64,000 nt of DNA from Flaccisagitta enflata (lineage: Eukaryota > Chaetognatha > Sagittoidea > Aphragmophora): positions 70,432,001 to 70,496,000 of the forward strand of contig OZ231127.1 of the NCBI GenBank assembly GCA_965153355.1, given 5' to 3'. The notes beneath the pieces were generated by a model. That model had not been told where the DNA came from. It did no database searches and saw nothing but the letters and a program-made list of their open reading frames with translations. A program made the position numbers and the translations under genes. Shown piece after piece: positions 1-11,875 of this stretch (position 1 is its first letter; every line of letters begins with the position of its first letter).

Positions 1-560
1 TTTTCAGTATTCTAGCTCACTTAGCTCATTTAGCTCAGTCTTTTTTTCTGATTTTAGATGGCATAAATGTTTTGATACATGTCTGAGCATGCAAATACAA
101 GAACATATCTGTGTGCATAATTGGTCATCTGGGTGAGTGATTTTGAGTATTTTAGCCCATCAAGCTCATTTGGCTCAGTCCTATTCTTATCTGATTTTCT
201 GTGCATTCAATACATACAATTGCTCTTGATTTGATCTAACAAATGCAAAATTTGCAGTGACTGAAGACGAAAGCATGGTGAAAAGAAACCAATGCTTATG
301 ACTTTTTTCCTCACGGCGATAGCCGCCATTACTGGTACTTTCGATTTAGCAAAATTATCAATTTCAATCAAATTCAGACAATTAAATTTAGCAAAATATG
401 GAAAAAATGCGACTTAAGGTGATTCAAACCCAAAGTCATTTAGAAAGCCAATGATAGGGCCTTCTATGAACTTTTCTATAAGCAGTAACACTTCTGATTT
501 GAGAAAAAAGAAGTCATTTCAGCCTTTATTAACGTTCCGCGCACACATCTGCGTATAAGC
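1..560. other. Non-coding AT-rich sequence with a short duplication
   Basis: No coding signal is visible. A stretch around 1-60, with TAGCTCA repeated three times followed by a CAGTC motif, recurs imperfectly around 140-200, suggesting an old tandem duplication of about 140 bp. No other structure was recognised. Confidence 0.5.
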
Positions 561-605
561 AAAACAAGTTGTCCAAGGATCGCACATGGTCAGTGATACG
601 CAATG

Positions 606-900
606 CCCCACTCACTGTGCTTTTAAAAAAGTTTTCAGTGGAAAGTCATATAACTGTGGGTTTTTCTGCATTTTTGAGCAGTATTGGGATGTAAGAGCAT
701 GTAACTAGCAAAAATAAAATCATTCCCCGAGCGCTTTTTGAGTAATTTTCAAAATAGAAAAAAATTAAACTTATTTGTAGTGCAGATTCTAATGAGTTGT
801 ATTGGCTCATTTTTTGATTCCATATTGTTATTCTATACAAAATTTTTTTTCATTTGATAGGTCACACTATATGGTTTTATATAGAAATTAGGTTTTTGTC
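606..900. repeat. Left arm of the outer inverted repeat
   Basis: This segment is the imperfect reverse complement of 5885-6245. Matching landmarks include a GCTTTTAAAA block near the outer edge, a TTTCTGCATTTTTGAGCA block, and a CATTTGATAGGT block near the inner edge. The arms enclose about 5 kb of nested elements and tandem arrays. The outer ends read CACTGTGC and GCACAGTG, but I could not identify a target duplication, so the element class is unknown. Confidence 0.7.
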
Positions 901-1090
901 CGCGACGGAATACCATTCCGACGCGGACTATAATTCGAGGCGGGTGGGTGTCGTCGTCGTCGTTGTCGTCGTCGTCCACACTTTTAAAAATGGGCTAACT
1001 TTTGAACGCCTTGACTGATTTGCTTCATATTTGGAGGGAAGTTGTACTAGGGTAAGCCGCTTTGCGGCCTATATGTATGTTATGATCTGA
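901..1090. other. Spacer with a short GTC-rich run
   Basis: Non-coding. A short GTC trinucleotide run at about 947-977 lies next to a GCGACGGAATACC motif. The following 100 bases begin to resemble the tandem repeat downstream. Confidence 0.45.
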
Positions 1091-1961
1091 CCCACCCCAA
1101 CCGGAAAAATCATACATTTTTCAACCTATTTGGTTGAAACTTGGTATGTAGTCTCTAAATGGAAGGACTCAACATATGTATTTGAATTGTAAAGATTTTA
1201 GCATGCTAACTGGCCAAACTGGCCTACCACCCAACAGCCTACTAGCCGAAAAGTGAAAAACGTGCATAACTTCTGCATTTTTCAACTGATTTGGTTGAAA
1301 CTTGGTATGTAGCCTCTAAATGGAAGGACTCAACATATGTATTTGAATTGTAAAGATTTTAGCATGCTAACCGGCCAAACCGGCCTACCACCCAACCAGC
1401 CTACCAGCCGAAAAGTGAAAAACGTGCATCACTTCTGCATTTTTCAACCGATTTGGTTAAAACTTGGTATGTAGTCTCTAAATGGAAGGACTCAACATAT
1501 GTATTTGAATTGTAAAGATTTCAGCATGCTAACCAGCCAAACCGGCCTACCACCCAACCAGCCTACCAGCCAAATAGTGAAAAATGTGCATAACTTCTGC
1601 ATTTTTCAACCGATTTGGTTGAAACTTGGTTTGGAGTCTCTGAATAGAAGGACTCAATATAAGTATTTGAATCGTGAAGATTTTAGCATGCTAACCGGCC
1701 AAACCGGCCTACCACCCAACTAGCCTACCAGCCTTAAAGTGAAAAAAGTTCATAATTTTGGCGTTTTTCAACTGTTTAGGTGTAAACTTGGTATGTTTTC
1801 TCTAAGTGGAAGGACTCAACATATGTATTTGATTTGTAAAGATTTTAGCATGCTAACCGGCCTACCACCCAACCAGCCTACCAGCCTACCACCTTAAAAG
1901 TGAAAAATGTGCATAACTTGAACAATTCTCAATCGATTTGGTTAAAATTTGGTATGTAGAC
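1091..1961 (+). repeat. About 162-bp tandem repeat, five copies
   Basis: Five imperfect copies are recognised by CAACATATGTATTTGAAT followed by TAGCATGCTAAC and a run of CCTACCACCCAACCAGCC. Successive copies start about 161-163 bases apart. The last copy is split by the hAT-like element at 1962. Its remainder continues at 5494-5555, which shows that the array predates that insertion. Short in-frame translations across the array are by-products of the repeat. Confidence 0.85.
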
Positions 1962-2217
1962 TAGGACAGGGGTTCTGACACAAATTTTGGCAGATCCTTC
2001 TTGTTAACGGCACTTTGGCTCAAAATCAATGTAGTATTAATGTTCTGCCTTCAAAAGTCGCATTGGGTATCAGGAAATTGTGACCGCCACCCCCCACCCC
2101 CCCCCCCTCAGAAGGTGGTGACCTCTAAAGATTAAGCAATTCGCCTTCTTTTGCTAATAAATTCTAAATGGATCATTCAAACAGCCTGGTGATGGTCTCA
2201 TTTGAAAGGTATTTATG

Positions 2218-2790
2218 TGGAGAACATGAAAGATTACTGATATGAAAGAGGGGTCCCAAGGCGGGCCCCTAAGGGGCCCCTAAAGTGATTGAAGGGGCCC
2301 CAAAGCATCCAATACATGAAAATATGCAATGATTTGTTAAAAACTAGGTAATGGTGTTATTTAAAATGTTTCTACCCATAGAATATGAAAAGTTACTGAT
2401 ATGGAAGAGGGGGCTCCAAAGGGGCCCCTAAATAACCCCAAAGAGGTTAAAGGGGCTCTTGAAGGATCTTCAACCATGAAAATGTAGATTGGACTCTTTG
2501 ATAAATCTGATTGTGGTATTTTTGGAAGGTATTTACATGGAGAACATGAAATGTTATTGACATGGATGATGGGGTCCCTAGGTGGCCGCTTGGGGACCCC
2601 AAAGGATCTAAAGTTTTGAAAATTTAAAATGAATTGTTCAAAAAATCTGGAAGTGGTCTCATTTAGAAGGTATTTACATAAAAAACATAAAATGTTACTG
2701 ATAAGGAAAATTTGGTGCCCAGGGGGCCCTTAAGGAGCCGCAAAGGAAGAGGGCCCCAATGAATCCAAAATCATGAAAATCTTGAATTGT
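2218..2790. repeat. Subterminal tandem repeats rich in GGGGCCCC
   Basis: Three to four imperfect copies of roughly 150 bp lie in the left arm. Each has an AACATGAAA-GTTACTGATATG block followed by several GGGCCCC palindromes. They recur inverted in the right arm (about 3040-3630). Repeated subterminal motifs are common transposase-binding sites in hAT elements. That role here is inference. Confidence 0.65.
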
Positions 2791-3634
2791 CATAGTCTTT
2801 TCTAAAAGACAGACCGAAATAAACAAACAGATAGGTATAGGTCCCTTAATCTTGACACATAGGAGTTGACATCCATAACTGATTGCCCAGCTAAACTCAA
2901 CTGAACTACACACTCTGCACTCTCACTCTCTTGGTTTATCCGCCCATTTGTCTGTCTGTCTTTTTGTCCGTCTGTCCGTCTGTATACCTATCTGTTTGTT
3001 TATTTTGGTCTGTCTTTTAGAGAAAACTATGACAATTCAAGATTTTCATGATTTTGGATTCATTGGGGCCCCCTTTGACTCCTTAGGAGCTCCTTAGGGG
3101 CCCCCTGGGAACCAAATTTTCCATATCAGTAACGTTTTATATTTTTTATGTAAATATCTTCCAAATCAGACCACTACCAGATTTTTTGAACAATTCATTT
3201 TAAATTTTCAAGACTTTAGATCCTTTGGGGTCCTCTTCAATCCCTTTGGGGGCCCTAAGCAGCCACCTAGGGACCCCATCATCCATGTCAATAACATTTC
3301 ATGTTCTCCACGTAGATACCTTCCAAAAACACCACAATCAGATTCATCAAAAGTCCAATTTACATTTTCATGGTTATAGATCCTTCTAGGGCCCCTTTAA
3401 CCTCTTTGGGGTTCTTTGGGGGCCCCTTTGGAGACCCCTCTTCCATATCAGTAATTTTTCATATTTTATAGGTAGAAACATTTTGAATGACACCATTAAC
3501 TAGTTTTTTAAAACAAATCATTGCGTATTTTCAGGTATTGGATGCTTTGGGGGCCCCTTCAATCACTTTAGGGGCCCCTCAGGGGCCCCCCTGGGGACCC
3601 CTCTTTCATATCAGTAGTCTTTCATGTTCTCCAC

Positions 3635-5233
3635 TAGGGGTGGGGATAATGCACCTTAGTCAACGGATCAAGCTGCAGGTGAAGAATATGTGCTAACATG
3701 ATGAGAATAGATGGTATACCAAGTTTCAGGACCTTTGGAACAGTTTCAGCCTAGCCCTCCACCCCCCCTGCCCCCAGGGCTTCAAAACCCAGAAAAAGCG
3801 ATTTTTTTGCTATTTTAAGCGTGTTTTGCCTTCCAACGGTGTTAAAAAATGATAGAAACTACTAAAACACATTCTAAAATGTGTAACCTGACATGTGATT
3901 ACCCATTTGGGGTGTGATACAGGATTTTTTATGGGTATAGACCCTCCAGAATTACTGCAAAATGATGATTTTTGCCAGTTTTAAGTAATTCAAGTTATAT
4001 TGTGATATCATCTGTTCAAAAATTCATGTTACATGTTTATGGCAAGTATGTTGTTAGGGGCAGTCAGTGGGTGGGCAGGGGCAGTAATGCAGGTGGGCTG
4101 GGGATGTCTTGTAGGTGGGCAAGGGCTGTTATGCTTAGAAATCACAATTTTGGCCAATTTTGCATCTTTGTAAATTTTCCTACTATGAACCATTCTAAAA
4201 TGTGCAACCTGACATGTGATTATCCATTTGGGTTATGATGCTAGGTTGCATACCACTCACCTTTGGAATCCTTTTTATACCACTCTCAAATATGATCATG
4301 AAATTCGCTTTGGATGAAACAACAGCAAAGACACATTTTAGCAACACTTTTTAGATTTGATTGCAAAACTGATTTAATAATAAAAAGAGTGTCTGCTTTA
4401 AGATGTACAATATCATTATTCATTGTATACAGGGATGCTACAACCCACTTTGTCGGTCGGTCGGTCGGTCGGTTGGTTGGTCAGTCACACTTTACTTCTT
4501 TTTATGATTTTATATCTTTGACCTTACCGCTCCTGCCCAAATGGTCTGGTGACCTCAAACATGGCCCCTGCCCACCCACACGCAACTTCGGTAGCTGTGT
4601 ATCCGGCCTTGTTTCATGTTTAAGTTGCTTGCAAAGCAACTCTTTAAGAGAGTGTGCCCATCCATCCTAGGGTTGGTTCATAATACAAGATAATACAATG
4701 ATGCAAAATTGGCCAAAATTGTGATTTTTAAGCATAACAGCCCTTGCCCACCTACAAGACAGCCCCAGCCCACCTGCATTACTGCCCCTGCCCACCCACA
4801 GACTGCCCCTAACGACATACTTGCCATGAACATGTAACATAAATTTTTGTACAGATGATATCACAATATGACTTAAATTACTTAAAACTGGCAAAAATCA
4901 TCATTTTGCAGTAATTCTGGAGTGTCTATACCCATAAAAAATCCTGTATCACAGCCCAAATGGGTAATCACATGTCAGGTTACACATTTTAGAATGCATT
5001 TTAGTATTTTCTATTATTTTTTAACACATTTGGAAGGCAAAACATGCTTAAAATAGCAAAAAAAATCGTTTTTTCTGGGTTTTGAAGCCCTGGGGGCAGG
5101 GGGGGGTGGAGGGCTAGGCTGAAACTGTTCCAAAGGTCCTGAAACTTGGTATACCATCTACTCTCATCATGTTAGCACATATTCTTCACCTGCAGCTTGA
5201 TCCGTTGACTAAGGTGCATTATCCCCACCCCTA
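3635..5233. mobile_element. Nested hAT-like foldback element with 8-bp target duplication
   Basis: The ends TAGGGGTGGGG and CCCCACCCCTA are inverted copies, and the arms (about 3635-4170 and 4700-5233) match with few differences. TTCTCCAC flanks the element at 3627-3634 and 5234-5241. It sits in the right arm of the larger hAT-like element and is therefore younger. There is no transposase. The centre contains a family H copy (4430-4614). Confidence 0.85.
4430..4614 (+). mobile_element. Family H element (degenerate)
   Basis: It shows the family H order: a degraded terminal hairpin, CAACCCACTTTGTC, a GGTC microsatellite (4454-4482), CACACTTTACTT, GCTCCTGCCCAAATG, a CCTGCCCACC block, and the right end GTATCCGGCCTTGTTT. 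It lies at the loop of the nested hAT-like element. Confidence 0.75.
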
Positions 5234-5569
5234 TTCTCCACGTAAATACCTTTCAAATGAGACCATCACCAGGCTTTTTGAATGATCCATTAAGAATTTA
5301 TTAGCAAAAGCATGTGAATTGCTTAATCTTTAGAAGTCACCACCTTCTGAGGGGGGGGTGGGGGGTGGCGGTCACAATTTCCTGATACCCAATGCGACTT
5401 TTGAAGGCAGAACATTAATACTACATTGATTTTGAGCGAAAGAGCCGTTAACAAGAAGGATCTGCCAAAATTTGTGTCAGAACCCCTGTCCTAATGTAGA
5501 CTCAAAATTAAATGGCTCAACCTATGTATATGAGCAAAGCAGCTTATCTCTCAACCCCTATTTGACGAG

Positions 5570-5870
5570 ATCATTTGACAACACTGTTTGACAACGGTAT
5601 TTGACAACGGCCTTTGACAACACTTCGACAACACCATTTGACAACGCCATTTGACAACGCGGACAACATCGCCGTTCGACAACGCGGACAACATCGCCGT
5701 TCGACAACGCCGTTCGACAACGCCGTTCGACAACGCCGTTCGACAACGCCGTTCGACAACGCCGTTCGACAACGCCGTTCGACAACGCCGTTCGACAACG
5801 CCGTTCGACAACGCCGTTCGACAACGCCGTTCGACTTCGACAACGCCGTTCGACAACGCCGTTCGACCCC
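5570..5870. repeat. 13-bp minisatellite
   Basis: Tandem units CGACAACGCCGTT are repeated about twenty times, degenerate at the left edge and interrupted near 5660-5700 and 5830. The unit length is not a multiple of three and it contains no stops, so several frames on both strands are open. These are not taken as genes. The array lies just inside the right arm of the outer inverted repeat. Confidence 0.9.
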
Positions 5871-5884
5871 AGTCGCGGACCCAT

Positions 5885-6245
5885 ACTCTTTCAAGATTTT
5901 TATGTTATGAGCCACCGTTACTTTTTTGTAACAGTGACTCAAAAAATAAAAATTTCAATTCTTTGCAAAAGTATAAAATGCGACCTATCAAATGAAAGGG
6001 AATTTTGCATAGATTAACAATATAGAATCAGAAATTTAGTCAACAAATCCCAGAAGACTCTGCATTGAAATTAGGTTTATTTTTTTTTTTTGAAGGTTAC
6101 TCAAAAAGCGCTCAGGGAATGATTTTGTTTTTGCTAGTTACATGCTCTTACACCCCAATACTGCTCAAAAATGCAGAAAAACCCTCAGTTATATGACTTT
6201 TCACTCAGATTTGTTTTAAAAGCACAGTGCACTCCAAGTGGTCAA
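5885..6245. repeat. Right arm of the outer inverted repeat
   Basis: Imperfect reverse complement of 606-900. It retains CCTATCAAATGAAA, CTCAAAAAGCGCTC and TTTTAAAAGCACAGTG in the order expected for an inverted arm. Divergence and small indels are greater than in the hAT-like arms inside it, consistent with an older event. Confidence 0.7.
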
Positions 6246-6460
6246 GTGAAGTAGTGGAGTGAGAGCAGGGCAGCGTCCCCAAAGGGCCGATGTCCTGTAA
6301 GACACAGGAATGAATTTCCAGATGACGATTTTTGGGACTGCTGCCGAATAAAGCAAGAATACAAAGCTACCCAAGTCACCTGCCAGTGGGTGGGGGATGG
6401 ATGAAATAGGGCCTCCAAAGATTTAGGTAGGCGCAGCTACAACTGACCATAAATGCAATG
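6246..6460. other. Spacer with a family F arm fragment
   Basis: 6268-6308 matches one arm of family F (GGGCAGCG, then GGGCCGATGTCCTGTA, then ACACAGG) without a partner arm nearby, so it is a relic. No other structure was recognised. Confidence 0.5.
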
Positions 6461-6790
6461 GTCGCAAAAGCGTTAAATGGTCAGCAGTACCCGTTGCCCC
6501 TAAATAGGTGTATGTGGGTGTGAGGTGGTTGCAGGGGCAGCGGTCCCGAAGGGGCCGATGACCTATGCTTAATAAGTTTTGGGGATTTGGGGCTCAAGTC
6601 TGGGATTTGGGTGTCAAGGGTGGAATTTGGGCCTAAAGGCTATTATTAGGGACTCAAGGCTAGGAAGTTAGCCTCAAAGTTTGGCCTCAAGGCTGGGAAT
6701 TAGGTCAAGATTAAGGTCAACAGGTCGCCCAGGGGCAATATGTGGTCAGCGATACCCGTTGCCCTGCTTTGCATGATTGTGAAATAGAAA
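6461..6790 (+). mobile_element. Family F element, 20-bp core (decayed)
   Basis: The left end GTCGCAAAAGCGTTA is followed by GGTCAGCAGTACCCGTTGCCCC and then an arm GGCAGCGGTCCCGAAGGGG at 6535-6570. A short, decayed 20-mer array (TTGGGGCTCAAGTCTGGGAT-type) runs to about 6715. Instead of an inverted right arm, a second left-end module (ACAGGTCGCCCAGGGGCAAT...CCCGTTGCCCTGC) follows at 6718-6775. The copy is therefore rearranged. Confidence 0.65.
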
Positions 6791-7046
6791 GGGAGGAAGC
6801 AGGAGCAGGAGCATGAGGGAGTGAAGTGAGTGAGCAAAGTGAGCAAAGTGAATGATCAAAGTGAGTGAGCCAGCCTGTGGGTGAGGCAAGCCTTATGCAG
6901 GAGGGCAAATGAGCAGATTGAGCGGTGTTAGTGAATAAATGTAGTGAGCGACCAAGTGGCTTGTTAAAAACGCGGCTGTCACGAATAGGAACTGACCCGA
7001 TGTCTTCAACGGTGAAATTGAGAAAAACAAGGCCAACACCTATAAG
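6791..7046. repeat. Degenerate GTGAGCAAA-type short repeat
   Basis: GTGAGTGAGCAAAGTGAGC-like words recur irregularly between about 6815 and 6960. The remainder has no recognised structure. Confidence 0.45.
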
Positions 7047-7240
7047 TCGCGTGCGAGACTTACAGATTGACTTAGAATGACTTAGAATGACTTAGTTTAC
7101 CCTAAAATGACCTAAAATGACTTAAAGAAATAAAATTGATAAAAAAAGTAAAATGGGGACCGACCGACCAACCAACCGACCGACCGACCGACGGACGGAC
7201 GGACGGACAAAGCAGGATGTAGAGTCGCGTGCACGCGACT
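7047..7240 (-). mobile_element. Family H element, partial
   Basis: A decayed left part is followed by GGGGACCGACCGACC and GGAC microsatellite units, ACAAAGC and the terminal hairpin AGTCGCG-TGCA-CGCGACT at 7223-7240. The 7-bp stem is perfect. Confidence 0.75.
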
Positions 7241-7249
7241 TAGAATTCT

Positions 7250-8400
7250 GATTTTAAGGCCTTTCTTGGAAAAGAAATTCAATTTTCTTGACAACCCCTT
7301 GACCGATTGAGTTGAGTTACTTTTGTAAAGAACAAGGCCGGATACACGGCTACCCCAGTCGCGTGCGGGTGGGCAGGGGCCATAATTGAGGTCAGCGGAA
7401 CATTTGGGCAGGAGCAATAAGGCCAAAACCCCCATCAACGCTGAAAAAGTAAAGTGTGACAGAAGGACGGACGGACCGATGGACGGACCGACGGACGGAC
7501 GGACCGACCGACAAAGCAGGTTTTAGAGTCGCATAGCACGCAACTAAAAACTACTTAAAACTACGCGTTGAATAAGCCTTATCTTAAAGTTTTAGACCAA
7601 TTAAGACAGGAATTATGATTTTATGAAGATTTATAAATTTCGTGTGTTCAGTTTTATAGCGATTTTGACCTGATGGTGAATGATAAGTTGTTGAGCGGTC
7701 AGTTGTGGGTCGCCTCGGCTCACCACGCGGCTTTTACACCCCAATGCATCACTTTGGATCTATCTTGGTCGTGGGAGCAATATCTTGCGTACACGCGCGT
7801 ATGTTGAGTTTTAAAATGTAAAAATGAGAAAAAATTCTGATTTTCGGGCCTTTTTTGAAAAAGAAATTCAATTTTCTCGGCAACCGCTTGACCGATGGAG
7901 CGGAAATTTTTATCAGAGAAACTACTAAAAAATATGCGTCGAATGAGCCCTATCCCAAAGTTTTACTCCCATGAGAACAGGAATTATGATTTTATGAATA
8001 CTATAAAAATTCGTGAGTTCTATTTTTTAGCGATTTGGACCTGATGGTGAATAATAAGTTGTAGAGCGATCAGTTAGGGGTCACCTCGGCTCGCCACGCG
8101 GCTTTTAGACCCCAATGCATCATACTTTGGATCTATCTTAGCCATGGGAGCCATATCTTGCGCACACGTGCGTATACGGAGTTGCTAAAAACCGTGTCAG
8201 AAAAAAAAGAGTAAAATTAAGTTGCCTTTTTTAAAAGAAATTCGATTTTCTCTACAACCACTTGACCGATTGAGCTGAAATTTTTTACAGAAAAACTACT
8301 AAACAATACGCGTCGAATGAGCCCTATCCCAAAGTTTTACTCAAACTAGGACAGGAATCATGATTTTAAGAAGATTTAAAAATTTCGGCAAGTTTTGATG
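7250..8400 (+). repeat. Tandem repeat, three copies of about 300-350 bp
   Basis: Copies share AAATTCAATTTTCT, CTTGACCGAT, GAATGAGCCCTATCCCAAAG, CCTGATGGTGAAT, CACGCGGCTTTTA and CCCCAATGCATCA. Copy one begins near 7250 and resumes at 7549 after a family H insertion. Copy two runs from about 7838 to 8190, and copy three is incomplete. No protein is encoded. Confidence 0.8.
7327..7548 (-). mobile_element. Family H element inserted in a tandem repeat
   Basis: It begins AACAAGGCCGGATACACGGC and carries GTCGCGTGCGGGTGGGCAGG, a TTTGGGCAGGAGC block and a GGAC/GACC microsatellite (7467-7512). It ends in the hairpin AGTCGCATAGCACGCAACT (7527-7545) plus an A-run. Sister repeat units lacking the insert place its edges to within a few bases. 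Confidence 0.8.
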
Positions 8401-9199
8401 AAAAATGAGGGTAAAATATGACATTCTCCTCTGTGGAGCAGTAGAGGTTGGACGAATTTTCCTGAGCGGAATTTTTTTGCCGGAAGTTTTCCGGCCTTCA
8501 GAAGACACATCCCGATCATATTCAGGTGGCCTCAGAGACCGGCCCTGCTCAAATACTTGTACGATGTCATGTTAAATGCGTGTCATACCAATCGATAATC
8601 GGGTCAATGGGCTAAGAAATATCTCACAATATGAGATAAACAATTATGCCACTTGATCAAGGGAACAGTCAAAATCATGGCACATAGACAATATGTGACC
8701 ATCATATATATATCATTTTCCAGACCATATCTCTTGCTTAAAATCAACAGTATTGGCTCATTAGTATTCCTAATTGCTAGAATTAAGTACTCAATTAATA
8801 TCATGACGATATTTGCTCTACATTGCATTATTTTTCATTACTTTATCAGAGTTGTGCAAAATTTTCTGCTCACCCTGTTACATCCGGCCTTGTTAGTAAA
8901 CAATCACATGAATCTTTGACTGGGTTTTCATTGGCAAAGCCCGTTGATGATTTGACTAATGTCGAACAAAGAAAAAAAATTTTAACCATTCATCATCAGG
9001 TTTTCACACATGAGTTGAATGAATATCATCCATCATGATCTCATGAAGGTTGTAAATGGAATACAAGCTATGTCAAAAGGCGATTAAGTGAGCAAACGAG
9101 TCCATGAACCAGAGCTAGAGTCGTTTTGCAAAGCCGACAGAAACGTGGAAAAAGTCGACATTTTAAAACGCTTCATTAATATCAACATTCATTTTGTTA
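8401..9199. other. Unassigned non-coding sequence
   Basis: No conserved protein, tandem repeat or inverted repeat was recognised. Short frames here lack family resemblance. Confidence 0.4.
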
Positions 9200-9422
9200 C
9201 GTGCCTCGAAGCACGTCTATGAGCAGTCGTATCAGATTATGGTCTCGCATTTACTAAGGCCGAAACATTATTCCTCTTTGATTGCTAACTTTTCCTTTCT
9301 TTCACTTGGACAGTCATTATCCTCGCGCGAACACTTGGTCATAGGAGTAATGCACGGGTGGATGGACAGACCAACTGACAAATGCGTGTGAGCAACAACT
9401 TTTAGAGTTACGTGTCCGTGAC
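9200..9422. mobile_element. Family H-like element with hairpins at both ends
   Basis: The left hairpin ACGTGC-CTCGAA-GCACGT (9200-9217) is followed by CTATGAGCAG. The right end has a short GGAC-type tract (9356-9372) and a hairpin AGTTACG-TGTC-CGTGAC (9406-9422). The two hairpins face opposite ways, so this may be two diverged copies head to head or a foldback derivative. Confidence 0.5.
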
Positions 9423-9942
9423 AAGGAATTCTACCAAGAAGGCCAAAGATGCGTCCTGTATTACAACGTCTCTTGTGAATGAATGGATAGATGAATGAAT
9501 GAATGAATAGTTTAATGAACAAAATGATAATGAGGTAGGTACTGTTCTCCAATGAAAGAGCATAAGATTTTTCGAGAAAAAAATACCCATTTGCATGACC
9601 AACAGACCAACTGACGGCCATGACCTTCTGTAGCGATGAAGTTTAGTAGTTCGTCGGCATAAATTTTCTTACTTACATGTTTCATGCCATACTTGTATTA
9701 AAAAGCTGAGTATCAGACAAATTTGATAAAAAAAGACTGTTTTCCTTCTTTACAAATTCACAACGTTATCATATCACGTTTTTTTCGTTCTTGGCACTTT
9801 ATGTTACAGCTCACGTTGCCTTTTTTCTCATCCTCTTTTTTTCACGTGTTGCCAACTTCAATAGTTTTGTCAGAATATCTGACAACTTTCCATAAAAGGC
9901 CAACCACGTGCATCTTTTGATAATGTAATCATTTTTCCTTCT
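9423..9942. other. Unassigned non-coding sequence
   Basis: Apart from a short GAAT run near 9480-9515, no structure was recognised. Confidence 0.4.
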
Positions 9943-10600
9943 TGGGCAGCGGCCCCGAAGGGGCCGACTACCTATGCTTTCGCACATATGGAAAACTTTG
10001 TCCTTCTCCTCCTCCGTCTTCCCCTGACTTCAAAGCCTCCGCTTCAACCTCCAGCTCAAATCCCAGCCTTAGGCCTCATATCCAAACCTCTAGGCTCCAT
10101 TCCTAGGGTCATGGCTCCAATCCCAGCCTCCAGGCTCCAATCTCTGCCTCGAGGCTCCAATCCCAGCCTTGAAGCTCCAATCCCAGCCTTGAGGCTCCAA
10201 TCCCAGCCTCAAGGCTCCAATCCCAGCCTCAAGGCTCTAATCCCAGCCTTGAAACTCCAATCCCAGTCTCAAGGCTCTAATCTCAGCCTTAAGGCTCCAA
10301 TCCCAGCCCCAAGGCTTCTATCACAGCCCCAAGGCTCCAATACCAGCTTTGGCGCTCCAATCCCAGCCTCAAGGCTCCAACCCCAGCTCCAAGGCTCCAA
10401 CCCCAGCATCATGGCTCCAATTCCAATCATTTGGCTCCAATCCCTTCCTTGGGGCTAAAATCCCGCCTCAATACTCAAATTCTAGCCAAGCATATGTCAT
10501 CGGCTCCTTCGGGGCTGCTGCCCCTCTTACCTTCACAACTAACATTCACTGGCTTAGGGGCAACGGGCACCGCTGACCATCTGACGCTTTTGCGACTATT
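9943..10600 (-). mobile_element. Family F element, 20-bp core
   Basis: The left arm TTGGGCAGCGGCCCCGAAGG...CCTATGC (9943-9987) and right arm CATATGTCATCGGC...GGGGCTGCTGCCCC (10489-10532) are inverted copies. Between them, 10040-10460 is about twenty copies of a 20-mer of the type GGCTCCAATCCCAGCCTCAA. Outside the right arm is the end module GGGGCAACGGGCACCGCTGA, then CGCTTTTGCGACTATT. The 156-codon open frame over the array comes from the 20-bp repeat and is not a gene. Confidence 0.85.
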
Positions 10601-11195
10601 CCATTTTTAGTATCTTTTTTTTTGTCTTCATCTCTTTTTCTTCTTTTCTCCTCCTCTTCTATTCCATTTTTTTCATTATCTTTTTTCTTCCACGATTTCC
10701 TTCCTCAGAACAGCGCCTTGATGACAATACAGACTTCAGTCGCATTCTACAATGTTCTATTCAATATTCCATTCTAGAACTCCCCCCTCATCTTCCTTCC
10801 CCCAATATCAACCTCCCCCCCATGTACCATCCCCCATAACTCCCGAGCACCCCTTTGCAGCCCCCTATCATCCTTCTAGCACTCTTATGCCACCTCTCTA
10901 AAGGCTTAAAAACGTTATCTTTACTTTTGCATAAAGATGGCCGATTATCAGGGGACACGTTTATGTTCTAACAAGTTGACGGAGAAAATCTTTCTTCCGT
11001 CTTCCAGGTCTTTTCCCCTCTTTTTTTAATATTCAAATTAGGCTAAACGAGACAGTAATGAGGATTTGAAATTCAAGAGCCCTCAAAGACCTTTTAGTTT
11101 TAACTGTTTTTTTTTTTTGAGAAAGGAAACTTATCAAAAAACCTCTTTCTTTTTTGTTTGTGTGTTTGATTTTGTGTCAGTCTGTCTGACTCTGT
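10601..11195. other. Pyrimidine-rich non-coding sequence
   Basis: C- and T-rich tracts dominate 10620-10900. No genes or clear repeats were recognised. Confidence 0.4.
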
Positions 11196-11199
11196 TCAT

Positions 11200-11875
<676 letters not shown>

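Larger units (their letters stand above)
1962..5493. mobile_element. hAT-like foldback element with 8-bp target duplication
   Basis: The ends TAGGACAGGGG and CCCCTGTCCTA are exact inverted copies, and the match runs inward for at least 36 bases. The 8-mer ATGTAGAC flanks the element at 1954-1961 and 5494-5501. An 8-bp duplication with TAGG...CCTA ends is typical of the hAT superfamily. The arms are very long: 1962-2845 pairs with 2979-3634 plus 5242-5493. No transposase is present, so it is non-autonomous. A second hAT-like element (3635-5233) interrupts the right arm. Removing it and one target copy leaves about 1.9 kb of near-continuous palindrome around a small loop at 2846-2978. Confidence 0.85.

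Noticed and set aside
9988-10458. 156-codon repetitive frame and similar frames at 22508-22804, 52168-52250 and 63328-63663
   Set aside because: A 20-bp repeat read in frame gives a 20-residue repeat in every phase. There is no sign of selection on one frame.
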